Of a stretch of DNA of 64,000 nt, positions 17,407-27,065 are shown piece after piece. The translations under genes were made by a program, and so were the position numbers. The stretch is from Candidatus Krumholzibacteriota bacterium. Lineage in GTDB: Bacteria; Krumholzibacteriota; Krumholzibacteriia; Krumholzibacteriales; Krumholzibacteriaceae. Under the pieces are notes generated by a model. The model worked only from the letters and a program-made list of their open reading frames with translations, had not been told where the DNA came from and made no database searches. Location of the stretch: the NCBI GenBank assembly GCA_016932415.1, contig JAFGCX010000035.1, positions 13,968 through 77,967 of the forward strand. Direction: 5' to 3'. Each line of letters starts with the position of its first letter. Position 1 is the first letter of the stretch.

Positions 17407-18648
17407 TCAGAGTTCTCTCCACCTGCCAGCAAGCTCCTTAGTGGCCGCGCCTCCGTTTCCTCCGGGAGGGGTCAATCCGGCGGGTAATGGGGAGGGGAGA
17501 TACCCGGTATTGCCGAGGATCTCAATACCTGAGGGGATACTCTGGTCAAGGAAGTCTTCTGTCCAGACAGCGCCGTTTATACCAATGCTGCCATTTAATC
17601 TGAAGAGGTCGCCGGCGTAGACAAATCCGTTGATCGTGGAGTGATTTTCGACCTGGCAGGTGTTTGGAGTAATGACAGCGCCATTTATCGCCGCCTGCTG
17701 AGAAAGGTATATGTTATTTCCGGTTGAGATGAGCAGATTTCCACTTCTTCCAGTTGTAGACCCGATCTCGATCGAGTTGCCTGACAGAGTGATAATACCG
17801 CTCGCTACGATCGAGATATTATCAGCCAGCGTTGAGTGATGGTTTATTGTGACATTTCCATTCACAACGATGAGGGCAGAGCTTCCCGAGACAGTCAGAT
17901 CAGTGTGGTGGCCCAGCGTAAGATTCCCGTTTACCAGCACCTCCGCGGCAAGGGCTCTGTCACCCCAGCTTTGGTTTCCAGTTGGCAGTATGGCGGCTTC
18001 GGCGATCTTTGCCTGGTATGATGAGAGATCAAGCTGTGGCGTTGAAGGCGCCGGGTTCATTTCGGTGCATGGAATAGCATCGCCTCCGATGTGATAGGCC
18101 GATTCGCCTTCGGGGACGTAAAACTCAGCGCCCGATATATTCGCCCCGCTATAGACCCTGATGCTTCCATTTCCATAAACATTGCCCGCTACCCTGCTCG
18201 AGTTCTCGAGCGTAAGATCATTGTCGCTCCACTGAAAGATCGAATAATCAGCGACTGAACCGGATGATTCGACCTCGTTCCTTACGCTTCTTCTCACTCC
18301 GTTTACAACACCTGAAGCTGTAATAATATCCATCGATTCAGCCGCCTGGAAACTGGCAACGACGCCCGTTTCAAAGATGACTGTTTGTGGACTGATCGTG
18401 CCGTATCCTTCTGAAGGGGGGCCGTAGAGTTTTTCAGAATATTTGATCTCCCAGAAAGAATCGTTCAGCCCCGCCTCGGCGAGAAAAAGAGCCCTCGCCC
18501 TTTCAAGAGCGACGACTCCTGAAGCTGAACTCTGACTGACCAGTACCTGGACTGCGAGGGCAAGAGTTCCGAAGATCGTGATCATGATCGCAAGTGTAAC
18601 GAGAGTCATACCTGACTGGTTGCCGCGTTTTTTTTTCATAATTTTCAC
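17407..18648 (-). CDS. PilX/type IV pilus-associated minor-pilin-like protein
   Basis: A 413-residue protein whose N-terminus 'NQSGMTLVTLAIMITIFGTLALAVQVLVSQ' is a positively charged, prepilin-like helix of the PilX type, followed by 'ALERARALFLAEAGLNDSFWE', the conserved block of PilX-like proteins. The rest is rich in short Gly/Asn beta repeats ('VNGNLTLGHHTDLTVSG', 'VNGNVTINHHSTLADN', 'SGNSIEIGSTTG'), like the polymer-type beta-helix domains often attached to these N-termini. It may start at the GTG (18648) or at the ATG three codons later; the ribosome site is weak for both. No pilus assembly genes are adjacent. It is the first gene of the minus-strand group running to 15610. Confidence 0.8.
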   Translation of the reverse strand: MKIMKKKRGNQSGMTLVTLAIMITIFGTLALAVQVLVSQSSASGVVALERARALFLAEAGLNDSFWEIKYSEKLYGPPSEGYGTISPQTVIFETGVVASFQAAESMDIITASGVVNGVRRSVRNEVESSGSVADYSIFQWSDNDLTLENSSRVAGNVYGNGSIRVYSGANISGAEFYVPEGESAYHIGGDAIPCTEMNPAPSTPQLDLSSYQAKIAEAAILPTGNQSWGDRALAAEVLVNGNLTLGHHTDLTVSGSSALIVVNGNVTINHHSTLADNISIVASGIITLSGNSIEIGSTTGRSGNLLISTGNNIYLSQQAAINGAVITPNTCQVENHSTINGFVYAGDLFRLNGSIGINGAVWTEDFLDQSIPSGIEILGNTGYLPSPLPAGLTPPGGNGGAATKELAGRWREL

Positions 18649-18910
18649 CAGCCAGCCGCTATTTGGGCGGCCGGCATCGTTTGCCAGGGTGAGGGTAACG
18701 TTCAGGGCGTTATAATCGATATAACTGACCTCCTGAAGTGGTTTTCGGTCATCTGAAGGAATAATTGATTAAATAATCACAGCAAATGGTTTTTGGTCTC
18801 TTCTCATCGGTTGAAGTGCAGAGTGTCGTGGGCGTTGAAAAGCGTAATAAAAGATTTACGTTCCACTGAGTGAAAATAACCGGGTGTATCCATCTAACCC
18901 TTAAAAATAA
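18649..18910. other. Intergenic region between PilX-like and TonB receptor genes
   Basis: Upstream part of a 377-base gap between divergent genes. I see no gene here and no structured RNA I can name; it presumably carries the minus-strand promoter of the PilX-like gene. The plus-strand promoter of the TonB receptor is listed separately. Confidence 0.5.
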
Positions 18911-18939
18911 TAGACATTTACAAAAATTTCTGATATATT
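18911..18939 (+). promoter_or_regulatory. Strong sigma70-like promoter for the TonB receptor cluster
   Basis: TAGACA at 18911-18916, exactly 17 bases, then TATATT at 18934-18939: one mismatch in each box. It gives an mRNA leader of about 80 bases before the ATG at 19026, where GAAGGG serves as ribosome site. Confidence 0.6.
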
Positions 18940-19025
18940 TCACATGCAGAAAAGAAATGGTTCTGCCAGGATTGAATACGACATTTTCAGATTGACCTAG
19001 AGGCCTTTCGCGGAAGGGTTTATAG

Positions 19026-21791
19026 ATGAGTCGATTCCGGGTATCCCTCCCCCTGCTGAAGGGGTATTTTTGTCTTTTTCTGGCCTTTGCCATTCTCCTT
19101 CCATCCTCCGCGGCAGCCCAGAAAAAGGGACGGCTGGCAGGCAAGGTCATCGATATACTCAGCAAAAAACCGGTAAAAGAGGCACTTGTCGCGATCCAGG
19201 GAACGACTCTCAGCACCCTGACAGATGAAAAGGGCCACTTTTCATTCGATCTTTCAGAGGGGAAGGTCTCGATTTCCGTATACCACCAGGAATATTTCGT
19301 CTCCAACTACCAGGACCTCGAGATATCGAAGGGCCGTATCACAACATATGAATGCGAGCTCGTCCCCGGCGACCCCGGCCATAATATTTTCTTTTCAATG
19401 GGGGGAATAAATGTCCTCGAATCGCGCGAACTGATCCCGGAAGAGATAGAGACGGTGCACATGATCTCGAGCGCCGAGATCGAGCACCAGCTCTCGACGA
19501 ACCTCGGTGACATACTCGATATAATACCTGGGGTGGAGAGAAACGCCCCGCCGGGGCTTTCGAAGAAGACCCAGGTCGGTCTGAGGGGCACAGCCGATAT
19601 CGTTGAAAACCAGAGCCTCGCCCTCGCTGGGACGAAGATCGTCCTTGACGATATCACCCTCTCGAACAACGCCAACCTCCAGACCGGCACAGGGACGGCG
19701 ACATCAGTGACGTCGTCGACCGCGGGAAGCGGTATCGACCTCAGGACGATCCCCGCCGACAATATAGAAAGTGTCGAGGTGATCACCGGAGTCCCTTCGG
19801 TCGAATACGGGGATGTCACAAGCGGTATAGTCAGGGTGAAGACGAAATCGGGGAGGGTGCCTCACAGGTTGAAGATAAAATCGAACCCCGATACGAAAGA
19901 GGGGAATATCAACGGCGGATTCATGATCGGCGGAACGAATATCACATATAATGCCAACACGGCGTACAGCCAGAGGGATATCAGGCGAGACGGAGACGAA
20001 TATGTCAGGTACGGAGGGCAGCTGTCGATCAGGAACGAGCTGATGGACAAACGCCTCAAGATAATGAACAAGCTCTATTACACCGGAGTCCACGACGAGA
20101 ACGACCTCGACCAGGATGATCCACTTTCAATGGAACAGAAGAACAGGGACAAGACGTTTATTTACGGGCATACTGTCGATTATGAGGCGAAGGATGACCT
20201 GAAACTCGAATGGAACGCAAATATCAGCTATACGAAACGGGACAGTTACTATCAGAGGTTGACCGGCGCCGATACGAGGATCATTACTGACGAGACCGAA
20301 CCGGGGACTTACGAAGGCATCTTCGGCGCGGGATCGTACCTTTCGCGGATATGGACCAAAGGAGAAGAGTGGAATTTCAGCGCCAAATCGAATCTCCGGT
20401 GGGATTTCAATCTGATCGACCACGACAACTCCCTTCTTGTCGGAGCGGAGTATACATTCGATGACAACGTCGGAGAGGGAAAGATCTTCGATCCGCTCTA
20501 TCCGCCGGGAGGCGCTACCGGTCGCAGGCCTCTTTCATTCGACGCTGTACCGGCCCTTCAGACAGCAAGCCTCTATATCGAAGATGAGATCGGTGGTTCG
20601 TTCCGGATGCGTCCGTGGAACCTCAATCTCGGTTTCAGGTATGAGATGTATACGCCGTTCAAGCTCCATCTCGACGGTATTTTCAACGAAAAGGGTGTCG
20701 TCGAATCGAAGAACGGGACGTATCTCAATCCCAGGGTAAGATTTAAATATGAACTGGCTGACAATTCCCAGGTAAGGCTGAGCTGGGGAAAGTCCTCGAA
20801 GATGTCGCCTATGACTAACATATTCCAGGGGCCGACATATATCGACGTGATTGAATTAAACACGACACCCCCGCCGGACTCCGTTCCGTTGATTACGACC
20901 TATGTCTATAACTATGATAACTCGCGACTGATGGGATACCAGGATGAAAAGTTCGAAGGTTCTTTCGACCAGAAGATAGGTCCTCTCGGCATAATCCTCA
21001 CTGGTTTTTATACTTCATCGAGCAAGATGCCGCGAAGCCAGGATTCCCCCGTGATGATAGAGAGGTATTCGTGGTCAGACTGGCCGGATCCGGAAAGTGC
21101 CGTACCAATCGATACAATATATACCGACAATAATGCCTATTACAAGAATGTAGGATGGTACGAGAATTACGGGCTGGAATTCCAGCTCTACACGAAGAGG
21201 ATCGAGAAGCTCTCGACCGTATTCCGCGTGAACGGTTCCCTCTACAGGTCAAGGTCGGGATCTGACGGGATATATATGTCAAGCCCAAGGCCTAACCTTG
21301 CGCTCGACAGGACTATCTATCCTTTCTATGAATATATCGACAAGGAGAGGGACAAGATGGTGATCAGCTACAGCGCCGACTGGCTGATCAAGAGACTCGG
21401 CATGTGGGTGACCTTCTTTGTCCAGCATACAGCGCTCGACAGGAGAAAGGACGCGATCGACCCGAACGCCAGCGCCACGGGGTATTACGACCCGATCGAA
21501 AACAGGTATATATCGATCTCTTCGGACCTTTCGACCGAGCTCGGGCTTGACAGGACGATCGACGATGAGGATATCATCTGGTACAGTAAACCGGGAGACC
21601 GGTTCCTCTTTAACATCAATGTGACAAAATCAGTGGGCCGTTCGGCGGAGATATCGATGTTCGTCCATAACGTTTTCGATGACGCTGCCTATTTTCTCAA
21701 TAGGCAGGAATCTATGGAGGCAAGAAATCACAGGATATTCTACGGCGTGGAGTTCAGCATGATGCTGAACGATCTTTTCCGCAAATTTTAG
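19026..21791 (+). CDS. TonB-dependent outer-membrane receptor with carboxypeptidase-regulatory-like N-terminal domain
   Basis: A 921-residue outer-membrane protein. After a signal peptide (cleaved near SSAAAQ) comes an Ig-like carboxypeptidase-D regulatory domain ('GRLAGKVIDILSKKPVKEALVAIQGT', about 36-115). The plug domain ('LGDILDIIPGVERN', 'VGLRGTADIVENQSLAL', 'DNIESVEVITGVPSVEYGDVTSGIVRVKTKSG') precedes a long series of amphipathic beta strands rich in Asp/Tyr, and the last residue is Phe, as in outer-membrane barrels. This architecture is typical of FCB-group receptors. It is first in a cluster with a lipoprotein (21810) and another barrel protein (22996). The ligand cannot be inferred; no TonB/ExbBD genes lie in the window. 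Confidence 0.93.
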   Translation: MSRFRVSLPLLKGYFCLFLAFAILLPSSAAAQKKGRLAGKVIDILSKKPVKEALVAIQGTTLSTLTDEKGHFSFDLSEGKVSISVYHQEYFVSNYQDLEISKGRITTYECELVPGDPGHNIFFSMGGINVLESRELIPEEIETVHMISSAEIEHQLSTNLGDILDIIPGVERNAPPGLSKKTQVGLRGTADIVENQSLALAGTKIVLDDITLSNNANLQTGTGTATSVTSSTAGSGIDLRTIPADNIESVEVITGVPSVEYGDVTSGIVRVKTKSGRVPHRLKIKSNPDTKEGNINGGFMIGGTNITYNANTAYSQRDIRRDGDEYVRYGGQLSIRNELMDKRLKIMNKLYYTGVHDENDLDQDDPLSMEQKNRDKTFIYGHTVDYEAKDDLKLEWNANISYTKRDSYYQRLTGADTRIITDETEPGTYEGIFGAGSYLSRIWTKGEEWNFSAKSNLRWDFNLIDHDNSLLVGAEYTFDDNVGEGKIFDPLYPPGGATGRRPLSFDAVPALQTASLYIEDEIGGSFRMRPWNLNLGFRYEMYTPFKLHLDGIFNEKGVVESKNGTYLNPRVRFKYELADNSQVRLSWGKSSKMSPMTNIFQGPTYIDVIELNTTPPPDSVPLITTYVYNYDNSRLMGYQDEKFEGSFDQKIGPLGIILTGFYTSSSKMPRSQDSPVMIERYSWSDWPDPESAVPIDTIYTDNNAYYKNVGWYENYGLEFQLYTKRIEKLSTVFRVNGSLYRSRSGSDGIYMSSPRPNLALDRTIYPFYEYIDKERDKMVISYSADWLIKRLGMWVTFFVQHTALDRRKDAIDPNASATGYYDPIENRYISISSDLSTELGLDRTIDDEDIIWYSKPGDRFLFNINVTKSVGRSAEISMFVHNVFDDAAYFLNRQESMEARNHRIFYGVEFSMMLNDLFRKF

Positions 21792-21809
21792 GTGAACCGA
21801 GGTGGCGAA

Positions 21810-22952
21810 GTGAAACGAATAGCGTTGATTCTGATGGCAGCTGCAGCTCTTACTATTTCCTGCGCCAACGAAAGACCCGATATGATCGACGGGGGGGGAA
21901 TGATCCTGGTAACGGTTGTCGATACCTCCGGGGTCGTTTCCGGCAGTTCTCCCGAAAATCCTGTCGTTCTTGGGGAGGCTAACGTGATCGTACAGGCCAG
22001 GACTCACGTCTACTCCAGCGAGGTAATGACAGGCGAGGAAGGCGATGCCGCCTTCCCTTTTCTTCCTTCAGGAGAATATTCGGTAATAGCGAGAAAAGAA
22101 CTCGTTTTCGGAGCGCAGAAAAAGATCTTCTCCGGATATGCAGATATAACGGTCGAGGGGAGCAATACGATCGAGGACACGATTTACACCACTTCAGCGA
22201 CCGTGACAGATGGCCTGATAATAAACGAGGTGTTCTATTGCGGGTCAGACAGGTCAAAATATTACTTCTATGACCAGTTCGTCGAGCTTTACAATCCTAC
22301 CGCCGATACTCTCTATCTCGACGGCGTGATCCTGACGAGAAACTCTCCCTCCGACCGCGATGAGATCGAGGATATAGACGTTGTAAGGGCGACATACGCC
22401 TTCCAGTTCCCAGGGACCCCGGTGACAGGGAGGGAATATCCCATAGCTCCCGGAAAATACCTCGTGATCGCCGCCGACGCTATCGACCATACCCAGTACG
22501 CCGACAACAGCATCGACCTCTCAGGCGCCGACTGGGAGTGCGTCAACTTTCTCGGGCACGACTATGATGTCCCCGGCGTGCCTAATCTGACAAGCATACA
22601 TCCCGAGAGCGGGACCGATTATATGATCAACCTCTCGCATGAAGCGGTAGTTATCACTACCGGAGAGGAATGGGACTGGGAGATATATATCAACAGCGCC
22701 GGATACGAGAGCATCAGATTGACGATGCCGCTGAGCACGGTGATCGACGGGGTCGAATATGCCTCCAGTGCCGATAATGTGAAGGAACTGACAGTCCGCG
22801 TCGACGCGGGGTTCGCCGGCATAGGATGCAGCAAGTACAGCGGCCAGTCGACCGAGAGAGGCGAGGTGGGAGTAGATACGAACAATTCGACGTTCGATTT
22901 CATTCTTCTTCCAAGGCCGACTCCCGGGTACTCGCATCTCGATGAGGAATAG
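21810..22952 (+). CDS. DUF4876-type surface lipoprotein with lamin-tail-like region
   Basis: A lipoprotein of 380 residues when started at the GTG at 21810, which has GAGGTGG 6-8 bases upstream; a GTG at 21792 is an alternative. The lipobox is LTISC. An N-terminal transthyretin-like domain ('GEANVIVQARTHVYSSEVMTGEEGDAAFPFLPSGEYSVIA') is followed by 'LIINEVFYCGS...YFYDQFVELYNPTADTLYLDG', the pattern seen in lamin-tail and DUF4876 proteins. In Bacteroidota, DUF4876 lipoproteins sit next to TonB receptors as here. It begins 18 bases after the receptor's stop codon and is probably co-transcribed with it. It may act as the receptor's surface-exposed partner; that role is an inference. Confidence 0.8.
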   Translation: MKRIALILMAAAALTISCANERPDMIDGGGMILVTVVDTSGVVSGSSPENPVVLGEANVIVQARTHVYSSEVMTGEEGDAAFPFLPSGEYSVIARKELVFGAQKKIFSGYADITVEGSNTIEDTIYTTSATVTDGLIINEVFYCGSDRSKYYFYDQFVELYNPTADTLYLDGVILTRNSPSDRDEIEDIDVVRATYAFQFPGTPVTGREYPIAPGKYLVIAADAIDHTQYADNSIDLSGADWECVNFLGHDYDVPGVPNLTSIHPESGTDYMINLSHEAVVITTGEEWDWEIYINSAGYESIRLTMPLSTVIDGVEYASSADNVKELTVRVDAGFAGIGCSKYSGQSTERGEVGVDTNNSTFDFILLPRPTPGYSHLDEE

Positions 22953-22995
22953 ATAAGAAGACAGGCATTAAAAAAATGAAGGGATAGAGGGCGTC

Positions 22996-24471
22996 GTGAG
23001 AATATTTGCGATGAGAACAAAAATATCTGCGGTCCTCCTGACGGTTTTTGTCTCCACCTTTGCCGCTGGAGCCGGAGCTGACGAGTTGAGGGTATCGACG
23101 CTGGCCGGGGCATCACTCGTCATTATCGACAGGGACACGGAGATCAATCCTTACGATTTCGGTAGGAATCCTGCCTGGATCCTTTCAGACATGGAATATT
23201 CCTATATCAGGTTTTTCTCGGGGTTGGAGGAGATCTCGGGCAACCTTCGCCGCAATTACGATCCGGGCCTGCAGACCGATCTTTACGCGGGGTTCCAGGG
23301 GATCAAGAAGCTCGGTGAGCGACACGCGGCCAGGGGAAGATTCGATTACCGCCGTCTCTGGCAGCGGGACGTATATCACAGCCTGGAGAAGGACCAGTAC
23401 AACGACCCGTTCTATCTTACCGATCTCAATAAAGGAAATTTTGAATATTACGGTCCGACAACGAGCGTCGACTATGCCTACCGGATATCCGACAGGATTT
23501 TTCTGGGAGGAGGATTCGATTACGAAATAGATACAGGGTTGAAACAGGAATATACGAGGCCCGAACTGGTGCATAACTACTTTCGCGGTAATCTAGGGGT
23601 AGTATGGGAAGCGAATGAAAAATATCAGTTCGGAATGATCTACAGGCCGACAAGGCTTCAGAACAAGACTTATTTCGATGACACGGACGAGGGAATAGAC
23701 AACCTCATACACGCGTATATCGGCGACGGCATTTATGAGACTCGGAATTTCGGATCGTACACCGTTGCCGAGGTCATGTACGGGCATGAAGCGGTAGCGC
23801 AAATCTTCCGCAGGGGTGAGGCGATAAAGGCCGGGCTTACCGCGGCATATTCGTTCGGGGAGAATGATGTAACTTTCGGTTCCTCGACACAGTACAAAAA
23901 GTTCCACTGGGAAGAAAACAGGTTCGACATACAGATGAAGGGAAGATGGACCGGGGAGTCTCCATTGTCGGTCGGCGCGAGCGCGAGGTATTTCCATGCC
24001 GACGGCTGGGCGACGCGGCCGGAGATCTCAAACAACGTGATCGTCTATGAAACGCCGTTCTCATTCATTGAAGCGGGAATCGGAGGGGCGTACACCTTCA
24101 AAGCGTCAGACCTCACCCTGGCCGCAGAATACCACGTCAGGCTTTACGACGCCAAGGTCAGCGATTACAGCGGGGGATTCCACAGGGAAAGCACCGTGAC
24201 GACCAATACGGGAAAGGTATCCCTTGAGAAGAGATTTTTGAATGTATACTCGATACGCACCGGGTTCGAATATATCGATTATCCTGTAGACAGGTGGCTC
24301 AAGCTGCCGCAGAACATAGATATCATGAAGTTTACGGCGGGGGGCGGATATTATATCAGGGGATGGGAGATCGATCTTCATCTCGAGTATGAGGACTGGT
24401 CGAAGGATGACCTTGACGTGGGCAGGCGCGGGCTTGGCGCGATCGTCTGGTTCACGAAGATAGTGGAATGA
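22996..24471 (+). CDS. Outer-membrane beta-barrel protein (DUF6850-like) linked to the TonB receptor
   Basis: A 491-residue protein with a signal peptide (cleavage near AGADEL) and a body of alternating amphipathic strands ending in 'GLGAIVWFTKIVE', consistent with an outer-membrane barrel. 'INPYDFGRNPAWILSDMEYSYI' near the N-terminus resembles the opening of barrel proteins that accompany DUF4876 genes in Bacteroidota (DUF6850). The GTG at 22996 has AGAGGG upstream; ATG at 23011 is possible. Third gene of the receptor cluster, 43 bases after the lipoprotein. Function in transport or assembly is inferred from context only. Confidence 0.7.
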   Translation: MRIFAMRTKISAVLLTVFVSTFAAGAGADELRVSTLAGASLVIIDRDTEINPYDFGRNPAWILSDMEYSYIRFFSGLEEISGNLRRNYDPGLQTDLYAGFQGIKKLGERHAARGRFDYRRLWQRDVYHSLEKDQYNDPFYLTDLNKGNFEYYGPTTSVDYAYRISDRIFLGGGFDYEIDTGLKQEYTRPELVHNYFRGNLGVVWEANEKYQFGMIYRPTRLQNKTYFDDTDEGIDNLIHAYIGDGIYETRNFGSYTVAEVMYGHEAVAQIFRRGEAIKAGLTAAYSFGENDVTFGSSTQYKKFHWEENRFDIQMKGRWTGESPLSVGASARYFHADGWATRPEISNNVIVYETPFSFIEAGIGGAYTFKASDLTLAAEYHVRLYDAKVSDYSGGFHRESTVTTNTGKVSLEKRFLNVYSIRTGFEYIDYPVDRWLKLPQNIDIMKFTAGGGYYIRGWEIDLHLEYEDWSKDDLDVGRRGLGAIVWFTKIVE

Positions 24472-24656
24472 AGCGCGGGAGGCCGGGAATGTGGATATCC
24501 GTTCATCAGCGGCCAGACGGGCCGCGCCGGCGCATGATTTGGATCAGAGAAGTTACAGGTTTTATTTATTGTATTCCGAGAGGGGGTGATCGATTTTCCG
24601 GGGGACTAAATTCAGATTTATACAGGTTCTGATACAACAGCACAGGAGGTGCACAA

Positions 24657-26870
24657 ATGAACAGACTATTCGCTGTTTGTATCGCTTTCGTCCTGATCTT
24701 CTCCGCGGGGTCTGCCAGCGCCCAGTGGAATGTCGAATACATGCAGGATCCGGACATCGACTTTAACGGAGTATGCTTTCCTTCCTCGACGGTGGGATAC
24801 GCTGTAGGCTCCGGAGGCGCCATATTCAAGACGACCAATGGCGGAGAAGACTGGATCGCGCAGACCTCACCGACAGCTCTTTCTCTTTTCGATGTTTTCT
24901 TCACAAGTACGACCGATGGATTTGCCGTCGGCGATAATGGCGTGATGATTTACACGAACGACGGAACGAACTGGTACGTACACGCCCAGAGCCAGGTCCT
25001 GACGACGGCAGATCTTAATTCCGTCTACTTCGTTGACAGCTACGCGTGGACAGGCGGAGATTCGGAAGATATCTTCCGCAGCACCGACAGCGGCGCTACG
25101 TGGTACCTTTCCGCCGCTCTCGGATCTAACTCCGAAGTAGAGGGAATCAGTTTCGTCGACACTCTCACCGGATACGCCGCTGTCGATGGAGACATGATTG
25201 CATATACGACAGATGGCGGAATGAGCTTTACCCTTTCGTCAAGTATCGATGTCGGACCGGCCCCGTATTCGAGATTCGATATGGAAGAGATCTTTACGAT
25301 CGACGATACTACGGCGATCGCGACCGGTTGGGGATCACTCGTCGGCGCGCAGCCGACGCTGATCATAATCAGCGAAGATGCCGGAGAAACATGGGATATC
25401 GCCAACGCCGATTACCACTGGGATACTTATACGTATGGATTCGGCATCACGATGTTCGATGACGGCGAGCTTATGATCGTCGGCGGCGGCTCGGGGTGTC
25501 CGGGAATCCTCCTTCACAGTACGGACGGATACAACTGGACCACATCGGCGGCCTTTACAGGTGAAACACTTAACGACGTCGCGGCTATTCCCGGAACGAA
25601 CACGGTAGTCGCCGTTGGCGCCGGCGGATTCATCGCCAGGTCGACAGACAAGGGATACACATGGAGCTATATGGGAACCCCCAGCTGGGGATTCGCCGGA
25701 TGGCAGAAGTATGTCGCGTATGGCAACAGGATGTACGGTGTCGGCGATGGCGGACTTTTCGGCGTTCTCGAGCACGATGGCAGCAGCTGGACAGGCGAGA
25801 TCCAGACAATAGCCGTCGATAACTTCGTATCGAGGCTATACGATGTGGCCGTCTTCCCCGAAGACGGTATCATCTACGCCTGCGGTTCGCAGGGATCGTT
25901 CTACAGGTCGAACGACATGGGGGCGAGCTGGACCATGCTTGAGCATTCGTTCAGCGCTACCGACGGGTTCTGGGGCATGCACTGGTTCGACAAGGATAAC
26001 GGCGTGCTTGTCGGAGAACTCGGCGGGGACGATGTGATCTACACGACGACGAACGGTGGGGATGACCTCACACAGGTCTGGTTGAACGTCACAACCCAGC
26101 AGCTCAACTCTGTCTCCTTCGCCCCTGGAAGTTCCACGATTGGAGTGGCGGTTGGCGATAATATGGGAATCGTATACACGACCGACGGTGGAGCGAACTG
26201 GGCCGTGGCGACGGAAGATGTCGTCTCGACACTGGATGATCTCGAGGAAGTCCATATGGTGACTGCCACCGACGGATGGGCAGTCGGCGACAACGGTACG
26301 ATCGTCAAGACGACTGACGGCGGCGCCAACTGGGCTCAGCAGCCTACATGGACGACCGTGACCGAGCTGAACGATGTCTATTTCAACAATCCCGGATTCG
26401 GCTGGATCTGCGGCAATGCCGGAGAATGCCACTATACGGACGATGGCGGGACGACGTGGAACGACATCAACACAACCGCTGAAACGGGCAATGATATAAA
26501 CACGATCTACATGCAGGGAGCACTCGGCATCCTCTGGGCCGGCGGCGATTATTTCGTGATGCTCACCGACGATAATCCTGTCGTCACCGATGTCGATCCG
26601 ATAAGCATACCGTTCGCGCTTGAACAGAACTATCCGAACCCGTTCAATCCTTCGACGACGATCAGGTTTACGATCAGCCAGAAGGGTTTCGTCTCGCTCA
26701 ATATCTTTGACGTAGCGGGACGGATGGTGGCGAAGGTAGTAAACAGGGAAATGGATGAAGGGGATCATGCCGTGAACTTCCAGGCAAACGGTCTTTCCTC
26801 CGGCGTCTATTTCTACAGGCTTGAGACAGGCGACGAGGTTCAGACCAGAAAGATGATTCTTCTTCGCTAG
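24657..26870 (+). CDS. Secreted YCF48/BNR-type beta-propeller protein with type-IX-type C-terminal domain
   Basis: A 737-residue secreted protein: signal peptide (cleavage near SASAQW), then a series of repeats of the form 'VGYAVGSGGAIFKTTNGGEDW', 'DGWAVGDNGTIVKTTDGG' and 'RSTDKGYTW', the signature of YCF48-like/BNR (Asp-box) propellers. The last 85 residues, 'ALEQNYPNPFNPSTTIRFTI ... TRKMILLR', form a FlgD-like/type IX sorting domain almost identical in layout to that of the subtilisin. The ATG at 24657 follows AGGAGGTG. The protein is probably an extracellular or surface propeller; there is no sialidase catalytic motif, so an enzymatic role is not supported. Confidence 0.9.
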   Translation: MNRLFAVCIAFVLIFSAGSASAQWNVEYMQDPDIDFNGVCFPSSTVGYAVGSGGAIFKTTNGGEDWIAQTSPTALSLFDVFFTSTTDGFAVGDNGVMIYTNDGTNWYVHAQSQVLTTADLNSVYFVDSYAWTGGDSEDIFRSTDSGATWYLSAALGSNSEVEGISFVDTLTGYAAVDGDMIAYTTDGGMSFTLSSSIDVGPAPYSRFDMEEIFTIDDTTAIATGWGSLVGAQPTLIIISEDAGETWDIANADYHWDTYTYGFGITMFDDGELMIVGGGSGCPGILLHSTDGYNWTTSAAFTGETLNDVAAIPGTNTVVAVGAGGFIARSTDKGYTWSYMGTPSWGFAGWQKYVAYGNRMYGVGDGGLFGVLEHDGSSWTGEIQTIAVDNFVSRLYDVAVFPEDGIIYACGSQGSFYRSNDMGASWTMLEHSFSATDGFWGMHWFDKDNGVLVGELGGDDVIYTTTNGGDDLTQVWLNVTTQQLNSVSFAPGSSTIGVAVGDNMGIVYTTDGGANWAVATEDVVSTLDDLEEVHMVTATDGWAVGDNGTIVKTTDGGANWAQQPTWTTVTELNDVYFNNPGFGWICGNAGECHYTDDGGTTWNDINTTAETGNDINTIYMQGALGILWAGGDYFVMLTDDNPVVTDVDPISIPFALEQNYPNPFNPSTTIRFTISQKGFVSLNIFDVAGRMVAKVVNREMDEGDHAVNFQANGLSSGVYFYRLETGDEVQTRKMILLR

Positions 26871-27065
26871 TATTAGAGTCTATATTTGTCGCGGGGGCGG
26901 TATTTACCGTCCCCGCAGGAAAAAGAATAAACAGTCCGGAGTAAAGTCAAGGGGATGCCGCGGGATAGGGTAAACTGCATCAGAGAAGATCAGGAATTCT
27001 GAAGGTTTCCCGTCAATATCAGTATTAAACCGACTTCTGAATTTCCGGGGGAGGAAGGAAGAAAT

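Noticed and set aside
18749-19306. Open frame of 185 codons on the minus strand across the TonB promoter
   Set aside because: Overlaps the promoter and signal-peptide region of the receptor; no ribosome site or conserved pattern.
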